16,690 bases of DNA from an uncultured Eubacteriales bacterium (GTDB lineage: Bacteria; Bacillota; Clostridia; Lachnospirales; Lachnospiraceae). The DNA lies in NCBI GenBank assembly GCA_900557175.1, contig USSL01000016.1, forward strand, positions 1-16,690. The letters run 5' to 3'. Position numbers and translations under genes: made by a program. Numbering within the stretch: the first letter of the stretch is position 1; every line of letters begins with the position of its first letter. Below the pieces are notes generated by a model. The model searched no databases and was not told where the DNA came from. It worked only from the letters and a program-made list of their open reading frames with translations. Positions 6,815-13,049 of this stretch are shown here, one piece after another.

Positions 6815-7741
6815 TTATAATCCCGATAATGTTCTCATTACCAAATCAACATCTTTGTTCTCCAGTTCCTGAATGATGTGCAAATACGTTTTCTGTGTTG
6901 TTGTCATACTTGCATGTCCTAAACGCCTTGCTACACTGGCAATCGAAACGCCGGCAAATAATAAAAGCGAAGCATGAGTATGCCTGAGCCCATGAATAGA
7001 GATTTCCGAAATTCCACATGCCTTACAATGCCGGGTAAGTACATCATTTACTGTAGAATTATAGATTTTTTTATCTCCAACAAAAAGCGGCTTATCTTCC
7101 GGAAGATTTTTTATCAATTCAGAAAATTTTACAACAATCTGCCAATCAATTTGTATTTTCCTTACCGAAGATTTATTTTTTGTCGGCAAAAATCCGCCTT
7201 CACCTTTATAATCCCATGTTTTGCTGATAGATAATGTCTGTCTGGCAAAATCAAAATCACCCGGTGTTATCGCCAATGCCTCTGAAAAACGCATTCCTGT
7301 TTTTGCAACTAATAAAATAAACCAATCCCAATTGACTTCTGACTTAATATCTAAATGCGCAAGCAAAGTATGAAGCTCAAACTGATTCAGATATTTTATC
7401 TTTTTGACACCCGGTGTTTTCCCTTTGATAATTGCTTTTCTTGTCGGATCTCGTTCAATCAATCCCTCATCGACGGCATCCAGTATGGCGCCTTTTAGCT
7501 GATGATGAAAATCCAAAGTCGTCTGTCTCTCATGAACCTTCGCATAATCATTTAATAACTTCTGATACGCTGTTCTCGTAAGTTCATACACCTTTAATTG
7601 CGGTGCCAGTTTTTCTACCCATTTCTGTGTCATCACATATTTTGCCATAGTAGCTTCTCTAATAGCGCCTTTTTTATATACATCGATCCACTGTTTATAA
7701 TACTCATAGAATAACTGCATTTTTTCTATATTCTGCTGCAT
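6815..7741 (-). CDS. Tyrosine recombinase (phage-integrase family) associated with the type I R-M locus
   Basis: The product is a 308-residue tyrosine recombinase. An N-terminal SAM-like core-binding domain (about 8-100) is followed by the catalytic domain with Arg151 (TGMRFSEAL), Lys in TKNKSSVRKI (about 188), His250-x-x-Arg253 (HGLRHTHAS), His276 (RLGHASMTTTQ) and nucleophile Tyr286 (KTYLHI); the set is complete. The ATG at 7741 has an AAAGGAAGG ribosome binding site. Tyrosine recombinases beside multi-hsdS type I loci are known to rearrange hsdS target recognition domains. Here the gene lies downstream of hsdR and between two arms of a 14-bp inverted repeat whose core recurs at the TRD borders. 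No excisionase, phage or conjugation genes accompany it, which favours a local role over that of a mobile-element integrase. Confidence 0.88.
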   Translation of the reverse strand: MQQNIEKMQLFYEYYKQWIDVYKKGAIREATMAKYVMTQKWVEKLAPQLKVYELTRTAYQKLLNDYAKVHERQTTLDFHHQLKGAILDAVDEGLIERDPTRKAIIKGKTPGVKKIKYLNQFELHTLLAHLDIKSEVNWDWFILLVAKTGMRFSEALAITPGDFDFARQTLSISKTWDYKGEGGFLPTKNKSSVRKIQIDWQIVVKFSELIKNLPEDKPLFVGDKKIYNSTVNDVLTRHCKACGISEISIHGLRHTHASLLLFAGVSIASVARRLGHASMTTTQKTYLHIIQELENKDVDLVMRTLSGL

Positions 7742-7763
7742 AAGTTTCCTTCCTTTCTCAAAA

Positions 7764-7777
7764 TCACTTACGCTGAT
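7764..7777 (-). repeat. Right arm of inverted repeat flanking the recombinase gene
   Basis: TCACTTACGCTGAT is the perfect inverted partner of 6781-6794. It lies in the 64-base gap between the hsdR stop and the recombinase start. On the plus strand it carries CTTACGCTG in the same orientation as all four hsdS TRD-border repeats. Its outer arms ATCA and TGAT form a small dyad around GCGTAAG, as expected for a tyrosine recombinase site. Confidence 0.7.
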
Positions 7778-7805
7778 ATAAACAGTAAATCATCAATATT
7801 TATTG

Positions 7806-10790
7806 TTATGCAACACTTAATAATGGCTTTATTTCCTCATCCAGTGTTTTTCTTAATTCTGCCATACACTGCTTATAATATTTAAACTTTTGCAATGCCT
7901 TTTCCCGTTCAGCTGCCTTATAACTTTGATAATCAATAGTTGCCTTAATAACGCTCTCATTAGGAATTTCACCATTTCGATAATGCAGCGCAGCATACAT
8001 TACATCTTCTTTAGACGCATACCATGTCATACAAAAATCAGAAATCACTTTATCAATACACTCATTTTTCATATTTTCAACAATATTTAAAATAGATTGT
8101 CCTTTGTACTTATTCTCATCCTGCTCAATTTCACTAATCAGCCGGAACATAATTGCTGCGACTTTCGGATTATCTTTTTCCATTTCTTCCACATACTGTT
8201 TGACTTCATCCATTTGTTTCTGTCTTTCCTCCGGAGAAACTTCTTCTGCCTCCTCGTTCGGTGTTACAATATTTTGGATCAAATTAATAATATATTCATA
8301 ATCTATCTTCGTATTGCTGTATGCCATCAATTGATAATCTACATCAATTGTTTCTTCAGATGGTTCTTTTTCCGAGTCGTCACCTTCGCCTTCTGCAATC
8401 TTAATTTCCTCCATTGCATTCTTATAAACACCTGCATATTTATCATATTCTTCTTCCGTAATTCCATAATCGTCCAGCATACGTTCTTCGTATTTCGTAA
8501 AAGATTTAAGCTGTGCAAATAAACGATCAAAGTTCTGAAACAGCTTAATAAATACCTTCTTTTCTTTTAAAGACATTGACACGACTTCCTCCGGCGTTTG
8601 AGCTGATACTCTAAGCGCTGCCAAAGCTTTTCTAAACGCTGCCTCTACTTCTTCCCATTCAGCAACTAAAGCTTCTTCTGTACTTCCTGCAGAATATAAT
8701 TTTACTGCATTATCCACACTTTCTTTAAATAATTTTGGTGCCTGAAAAGTGACAATCTGCCCATAGGTTTTATTCTTGTCAAAAATACGATTTGTCCTTG
8801 AAAATGCCTGAATTAAATCATGAGGTCCCATCGGCTGTCTATCAATAAAAATAGTGGACATACATGGGGCATCAAAACCTGTAAGCAGACGATCCACTAC
8901 AATTACGAGATCCAACTGTTCATTCCTGCTTTTATATTTTGGATCTTTTCGCGCTAAACGCTTATTCAAATTTCCATTATATCCCTGAATTTGTGAAATT
9001 TCATATTTTGTACCGAACATCTCATTATAATCATCCAGAGATTTCTGCATCTTTTCCTGATTGACATGCGATCCTTCCTCATTTTCTGTGACTGAATACG
9101 TAATTGCAAATTTAGGAAAATCCGGAAGCACCTGTTTGATCTTTTCATCAATTACAAGCGATGTCTCGCCATTTTTTACTTTAGTTAAAAGCTCATAATA
9201 TTTTTGAGCCATCTGAATAGAGCTTGTTGTAAGAAGTCCTTCATAGGTCTGCCCTTTTCCATTTTGAAATCCCAGTTTATGAGAAGATTTGTTCAAAATA
9301 ATATCCAACACACTAAGCATATGTGCTTCGTTATCATAAGCGCCGATACTTGTCTCATCTTCCATATTCTTTGGTCCGTTATGCTCTACCTGAAAGCCAA
9401 GCACAGCATTGTCATGGATTGCATTCTGAATTGTATATTTATGAAGACATTTCCCATATAATTCTTCTGTAGTCCGTGGCAAATCTCCCATCTGTGGGTA
9501 CGGATTTTCTGCAAATCTAGGTGTTCCCGTAAATCCATACCAAAGTGAACGTCCAAAAAACCTTTCCAGCTCTCGTTTTGTCTTTGGAGTAACAGCTCTG
9601 TGACATTCATCAACAACAAATGCAATTTTTAAATTTTTAATTTTACTATAGTCTGCTGTTCCTTCCTGAAGTCTTTTACTGACCAGAATCTGCATTTTCT
9701 GAATAGTGGTAACAATAACTTGACGATCGTCTGATTTTAATTTCTTTTTCAAATCATTTACATTATCAGTTTCATCGACATCGACCAAGTCGTTGTTCGC
9801 ATAAGCCTGAAATGCCATTGTCGTCTGTGTGTCAAGGTCTTTACGGTCAATCAGAAAAATGGCTTTATCTATAGCAGGAATATCCATAAGCAGGTTTCTC
9901 GTTGCTTTATAGGAAGTCAAAGTTTTTCCTGAACCTGTTGTATGCCATACAAATCCGGACATTGATTTTTTAGACGCCTCTCTAATAGATTCAATCGCAT
10001 GTATCTGATAAGGACGAAGTAAAATCAGCCTTTTGGCATCTTCGTCTAAAACTGTATATCGTGCAATCATCTCATGTGCCTCGGGAATACGAAGAACACC
10101 TTTGGCAAAGTCAATATAATCTGCTACCGGATTATTCTCCGTATCAACCCACCCACTCATAAATTTAGGATTCAACTCTGTATCACTTGCTGCCGCAAAA
10201 TATTTTGTATCTGCGCCATTGCTAACGACAAACATCTGAACTGCGGAAAAAATCCCGGAAAACTTACCTTCACTAATATATTTTTTAATCTGCCAAAAAG
10301 CATCCATATAAGAATGCTGCCTATTTTTTAATTCAATATGTATCATTGGAAGACCATTAATCATCAGCGTAACATCAAACCGTCTGTCTCTTGCTGCCGT
10401 ATTAACATCATCAGTTTTCAATGCGCTATACTGGTTAATAACTTCATATACACTGCTTCCACCTGCAATATGCTCATGATTCATAACAATCAAATGCAAC
10501 CGCTGTGTATCTCTTTGAACATGAACCATAACTTTTCCATTTTCCCCGACTAACCATTCACCGGCTTTATAGAAAGAAGAAAACTGCAGCTGATTTTTTA
10601 TCTGCTCAAACTCAGCATCCGACAATGGTTCTCCATTTAAACGATCCTTATTATTCTGTTCGAGAATATATTTAAAATTCTTCCAAAGATCCTCCTCCGT
10701 TTTTAAATCTTCACGATAAATCCATTGAGACTCACCATAAACTAATTGATCTATTAATTTTTCTTCTATAATTTTCTCTAATTCCGGCAT
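7806..10790 (-). CDS. hsdR: Type I restriction enzyme R subunit (HsdR)
   Basis: This is the translocase-endonuclease subunit of a type I restriction complex (994 residues, usual length). The nuclease domain shows FDVTLMINGLPMIHIELK (Asp139, Glu153-x-Lys155), the PD-(D/E)xK signature. The SF2 motor follows: Walker A WHTTGSGKT (282-290), DECH (394-397), TGTP (421-424), the region around DRLLTGFDAP, and motif VI QAFSRTNRIFD. The C-terminal third is helical and charged, with a Glu/Asp-rich patch. The start MPELEKIIEEKL at 10790 is the typical family N-terminus and has AAAGGAGAAGG upstream. However, the frame stays open upstream for another 1,125 bases through a silent hsdS copy, so an automatic caller will report a protein of about 1,344 residues from a GTG at 11840. 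That longer start has no ribosome binding site. HsdR needs the HsdM/HsdS encoded at 13050-15856. Confidence 0.93.
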   Translation of the reverse strand: MPELEKIIEEKLIDQLVYGESQWIYREDLKTEEDLWKNFKYILEQNNKDRLNGEPLSDAEFEQIKNQLQFSSFYKAGEWLVGENGKVMVHVQRDTQRLHLIVMNHEHIAGGSSVYEVINQYSALKTDDVNTAARDRRFDVTLMINGLPMIHIELKNRQHSYMDAFWQIKKYISEGKFSGIFSAVQMFVVSNGADTKYFAAASDTELNPKFMSGWVDTENNPVADYIDFAKGVLRIPEAHEMIARYTVLDEDAKRLILLRPYQIHAIESIREASKKSMSGFVWHTTGSGKTLTSYKATRNLLMDIPAIDKAIFLIDRKDLDTQTTMAFQAYANNDLVDVDETDNVNDLKKKLKSDDRQVIVTTIQKMQILVSKRLQEGTADYSKIKNLKIAFVVDECHRAVTPKTKRELERFFGRSLWYGFTGTPRFAENPYPQMGDLPRTTEELYGKCLHKYTIQNAIHDNAVLGFQVEHNGPKNMEDETSIGAYDNEAHMLSVLDIILNKSSHKLGFQNGKGQTYEGLLTTSSIQMAQKYYELLTKVKNGETSLVIDEKIKQVLPDFPKFAITYSVTENEEGSHVNQEKMQKSLDDYNEMFGTKYEISQIQGYNGNLNKRLARKDPKYKSRNEQLDLVIVVDRLLTGFDAPCMSTIFIDRQPMGPHDLIQAFSRTNRIFDKNKTYGQIVTFQAPKLFKESVDNAVKLYSAGSTEEALVAEWEEVEAAFRKALAALRVSAQTPEEVVSMSLKEKKVFIKLFQNFDRLFAQLKSFTKYEERMLDDYGITEEEYDKYAGVYKNAMEEIKIAEGEGDDSEKEPSEETIDVDYQLMAYSNTKIDYEYIINLIQNIVTPNEEAEEVSPEERQKQMDEVKQYVEEMEKDNPKVAAIMFRLISEIEQDENKYKGQSILNIVENMKNECIDKVISDFCMTWYASKEDVMYAALHYRNGEIPNESVIKATIDYQSYKAAEREKALQKFKYYKQCMAELRKTLDEEIKPLLSVA

Positions 10791-10795
10791 TTTTT

Positions 10796-10806
10796 CCTTC
10801 TCCTTT
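10796..10806 (-). promoter_or_regulatory. Ribosome binding site fixing the HsdR start
   Basis: AAAGGAGAAGG on the minus strand lies just before the ATG at 10790. It supports separate translation of HsdR rather than an HsdS-HsdR fusion in the present arrangement. Confidence 0.75.
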
Positions 10807-11354
10807 CCAATGATTTGTATAATTTTAATAGATTTTAATACATATTCAGCCCAAATAAGCTTCCGATGGTGAAGGGTGATAAGGTGGTCGAGCTTGGCAA
10901 AGTATGCGCCAATCACCTCTTGTTCTCTTATTGTTTTTGGCATCATTAACTCCATATTTGCCATTTGTTTGCCCGATACCTCTACAAAAGTTGAACCTGC
11001 ACCGACAGTTTCTCCATATTTTTTTAATTCTTCTGTTCGTGAAAAAATGAAGTATGAATCCAATTCATCTTTATGTGGTACTATTGATTGAAAACCTTGA
11101 TTAGTACAGCCTTTTTGTCTTAAAATAGCGGTTTTCCCTATCCCTGCACGAGAAGTAAACAATACCGTTCCTATTTGAAGTATTTTAGCTGAACTGTTAT
11201 TATAACCTTCTTCAGTTATTTTTCTTTGGCTTGAAGATAAATATATTTGATCTGAAATTTCGGCAGGTGCATACCAATCAATATCTCCATCCCAATAATC
11301 AGAAACATTTGTACTTGGTGTTCCACCACCAACTATATCTGCCACTTCCCCCAA

Positions 11355-11370
11355 CTTACGCTGTTCCCAA
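11355..11370 (-). repeat. TRD-border repeat S4 (silent copy, second TRD)
   Basis: Plus strand CTTACGCTGTTCCCAA, encoding WEQRK on the minus strand. It is identical over 16 bases to the other three TRD-border repeats, stays in frame with them, and includes the core CTTACGCTG. Confidence 0.75.
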
Positions 11371-11891
11371 GCAAAAGTCTCTCTTTTTGAAGAACTATTT
11401 AACTTACGATGGTGAAGAGTGATGAGGTGGTCTAGACTTTGAAAATATTCACCTATTCGCTCTTGCTCTTTTCCAGATGGAATCCTAAATTCCATTTTTG
11501 AAAACATATAGCCTGTAATCTGATTAATAGTTGCTCCCATATTCTTTGCAATTTCGCTTTCAAACGCAACCGTATCAAGCAGTGCATTTACAAAGGAAGA
11601 ATGTTCAGAACGTATTCCGCTCATAAATGCTCCAATTACTGTATTTGGCATAGAAGTCTTAATTTGTGCATGTTTTCCTATTAGTGCACGGGAACCGTTT
11701 CTTACTACAACAACGATATCTCCTTCCTGTACATTCTCAGTTGTCACTACTCTATCGTTCACATATACGTTGTCAGCATCTATAATTTCTCCATTTTTTA
11801 CATTTGAAGATCTCAACACCAATGTTCCTGTTTCTTGCACATCGTTTGGTGTATAAGTTAAACCATTAAAGAATGAAACAAACTCAGGAAA

Positions 11892-11910
11892 CTTACGCTG
11901 TTCCCAATCG
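11892..11910 (-). repeat. TRD-border repeat S3 (silent copy, first TRD)
   Basis: Plus strand CTTACGCTGTTCCCAATCG; the first 18 bases are identical to those of repeats S1 and S2. It marks the 5' edge of the silent hsdS copy, with a TAG six bases beyond. Confidence 0.75.
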
Positions 11911-11918
11911 TTTTCCTA

Positions 11919-11966
11919 TTATTTTACTAATTTCTCACACTTACGATAATGTAAAGTTATATCACA
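11919..11966 (-). pseudogene. Relic of an hsdS conserved block
   Basis: Immediately after the stop of the small acidic gene, the minus strand reads DLCDITLHYRKCEKLVK followed by TAA and TAG. This matches the HsdS block LDCLITLHQRKC/HHRKYEELQK found in the expressed gene and stays in the same frame as the silent copy behind it. The roughly 25-residue linker that normally joins this block to DDWEQRK is missing. It shows that more hsdS sequence once lay here. Confidence 0.65.
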
Positions 11967-11972
11967 TAAATC

Positions 11973-12203
11973 TTATATTTCCGCCTGAATAATACGTCCA
12001 AAATTGATCTCATCTTTAAAAAGATCATACACATATTCTGAACTTTCCAGATATAAACCTGTTTCTTTATCTTGAAGTTTTTCAAAAACTTTTGAATTAT
12101 AAAATTTATTCATAGCCTCATCATATTCTATATTTTGGTCAGAAGATAACATATCAACAATATCCTGAACTATATACTCAATCAACTGTTCCTGTTTACC
12201 CAT
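11973..12203 (-). CDS. Small acidic protein, third gene of the ART module (unknown function)
   Basis: The product is 76 residues, acidic and predicted mostly helical (QEQLIEYIVQDIVDML; EYDEAMNKFYNS; TGLYLESSEYVYDLFKDEI). I do not assign it a named function. Similar small proteins occur, to my knowledge, beside DUF3990/DUF3791 pairs. The ATG at 12203 lies one base past the TAA of the DUF3990-like gene and has AGGCAGGAA overlapping the end of that gene, so it is translationally coupled. It could be the antitoxin or an immunity or regulatory component of the module. Confidence 0.7.
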   Translation of the reverse strand: MGKQEQLIEYIVQDIVDMLSSDQNIEYDEAMNKFYNSKVFEKLQDKETGLYLESSEYVYDLFKDEINFGRIIQAEI

Positions 12204-12204
12204 A

Positions 12205-12708
12205 TTAAATTCCTGCCTTTCGCAAAAGCTTTATACTTTTTTCTGTGTGAAAAGAATACTGCGATGATGTCTTTTTATATATCATACCCTTCAGTAAAGT
12301 TTCAAAATCAATAATTTTATTTTCATACTGCCGGAACAACAATGCCATATTATCATCCGCAACAGGTCCTATGACAATGTCATATTTATTGTCTTGATTA
12401 CACAAAGTATCTTTCACATTTGTAAATATTCGACTTCTATTATTCATGACAAATTTTGCCCATTCTTCCGTTGTTTCCACTCCAAAGTCTTTAATCGTAA
12501 TAGACTCTATTTTTCTGAAATCATCTTGGATTTCATAAGTGTTTACAACAGGTGAACCACCATAGATTTTAGACACTCTTACCGCCATTTTTTCTGCCTG
12601 TTCTTTTATATCTGTTAAATAAAATCCTTTTCCAAAATCTTTATACGGTCTACACATCGCTAAATTTATACTATCAATCTCGATATTACTTCCATGATAT
12701 AATCTCAT
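12205..12708 (-). CDS. DUF3990-like protein, predicted ADP-ribosyltransferase fold (putative toxin)
   Basis: The product is 167 residues. The N-terminal LYHGSN (His5) and CRPYKDFGKGFYLTD (Tyr30) and the C-terminal SSQYSFHTEKSIKLL (Gln150) reproduce the pattern I know for DUF3990, a family placed in the ADP-ribosyltransferase clan. His and Tyr would contact NAD, and the Gln/Glu position lies on the last strand. DUF3990 proteins are often paired with DUF3791 in toxin-antitoxin-like units, so a nucleic-acid- or protein-modifying toxin is a reasonable but untested inference. The ATG at 12708 overlaps the upstream TGA (ATGA) and has a GGGGGGA ribosome binding site; an upstream GTG at 12732 would only add eight residues. 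It lies between active and silent hsdS copies. Confidence 0.75.
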   Translation of the reverse strand: MRLYHGSNIEIDSINLAMCRPYKDFGKGFYLTDIKEQAEKMAVRVSKIYGGSPVVNTYEIQDDFRKIESITIKDFGVETTEEWAKFVMNNRSRIFTNVKDTLCNQDNKYDIVIGPVADDNMALLFRQYENKIIDFETLLKGMIYKKTSSQYSFHTEKSIKLLRKAGI

Positions 12709-12923
12709 AACATCCCCCCGTTTTTCCGGCACAATATTCCCAAATCTTCTACTATCGTTTCAAAATCTAACGTATGCTCAACTTCATAATTTTCTTTTAT
12801 AAACGCAATACCTTTAAATTGAAAAAGGTAACGAAAAGCTTCTTGTATACCGAGATTATAATGCCGTGCAAATTCGTTTATACATGCAATAGTAAAACCT
12901 ATTTTCCTTTTATTCTCACTCAT
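12705..12923 (-). CDS. DUF3791-like small protein (putative antitoxin partner)
   Basis: The product is 72 residues: MSENKRKIGFTIACINEF followed by LGIQEAFRYLFQFKGIAFIKENYEVEHTLDFETIVEDL. The order of a CI-E helix, a helix ending in LF..xGI.FI.E.Y...HT, and a final VED helix matches DUF3791 as I remember it. I start it at the ATG at 12923 because AGGAGG lies six bases upstream; an upstream start at 12947 adds eight residues but has no ribosome binding site. Its TGA overlaps the ATG of the DUF3990-like gene by four bases, the arrangement expected of an antitoxin-first toxin-antitoxin operon. Function is inferred from context. Confidence 0.72.
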   Translation of the reverse strand: MSENKRKIGFTIACINEFARHYNLGIQEAFRYLFQFKGIAFIKENYEVEHTLDFETIVEDLGILCRKNGGML

Positions 12924-12929
12924 TAAAAA

Positions 12930-12935
12930 CCTCCT
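12930..12935 (-). promoter_or_regulatory. Ribosome binding site of the DUF3791-like gene
   Basis: A perfect AGGAGG six bases before the ATG at 12923 decides between the two possible starts of this gene. Confidence 0.75.
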
Positions 12936-13049
12936 ATTGGGGGACACTTACTTATTTACATCGTAAGCCTCCATTTTTTACACACTATTTTTCTCTGTGT
13001 ACTTCTTATCTCCATATTTCTGTTTCAGCTTTAAATCAATACCAATTCC
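12936..13049 (-). promoter_or_regulatory. Gap between hsdS and the ART module: possible module promoter/operator
   Basis: The 126 bases between the hsdS stop and the module start contain TTGATT-N17-TATGGA on the minus strand (a weak promoter candidate), a 6-bp perfect inverted repeat TACACA/TGTGTA (12979-12984 with 12996-13001) that could be an operator, and ATCGTAAG (12960-12967) inverted relative to CTTACGAT at 11940-11947. No terminator after hsdS is evident, so the module may also be read from the hsdM promoter. Confidence 0.3.

Larger units (their letters stand above)
10791..11915 (-). pseudogene. Silent, start-less second hsdS copy with two TRDs, in frame with hsdR
   Basis: The translated sequence begins after a TAG at 11918-11916 as END-WEQRK-FPEF and contains two complete HsdS units. 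TRD-A (about 11891-11430; strips GLTYTPNDV, GTLVLRSSNVKNG) ends in LITLHHRK. TRD-B (about 11354-10890; LGEVADIVGGGTPST, DIDWYAPAEI) ends in LITLHHRKLIWAEY. Both TRDs start at the WEQRK repeat. There is no ATG and no ribosome binding site; only an internal GTG at 11840, already inside TRD-A, opens a longer call. The usual HsdS C-terminal KKFMLQ helix is replaced by a short stretch that runs in frame into MPELEK of HsdR. I read it as a donor cassette for TRD exchange with the expressed hsdS, all copies being in the same orientation. It could also be a dead duplicate, although both TRDs are free of stops. Confidence 0.8.

Noticed and set aside
5663..6815. tRNA-Arg as the attachment site of an integrated island carrying the recombinase and R-M genes
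   Set aside because: I saw no duplicate of the tRNA 3' end near the block edges, and the DegV gene with its own terminator lies between the tRNA and the recombinase.
6781..7777. Insertion sequence with terminal inverted repeats
   Set aside because: The enclosed protein is a tyrosine recombinase rather than a transposase, no target-site duplication is seen at the borders, and the repeat core recurs at hsdS sites.
8097..8522. 141-codon plus-strand open frame rich in Phe and Ile
   Set aside because: It is antisense to the charged C-terminal region of hsdR; the hydrophobic composition is the mirror of Glu/Lys codons, not a membrane protein.
7806..11840. A single 1,344-residue HsdS-HsdR fusion enzyme
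   Set aside because: The GTG at 11840 lies inside a TRD and has no ribosome binding site, whereas the typical HsdR N-terminus at 10790 has AAAGGAGAAGG in front. I treat it as a silent hsdS copy followed by hsdR.
12971..13046. Short open stretch after hsdS (reads GIGIDLKLKQKYGDKKYTEK)
   Set aside because: It has no start codon or ribosome binding site and ends after about 23 codons; perhaps a gene remnant, but I do not recognise it.
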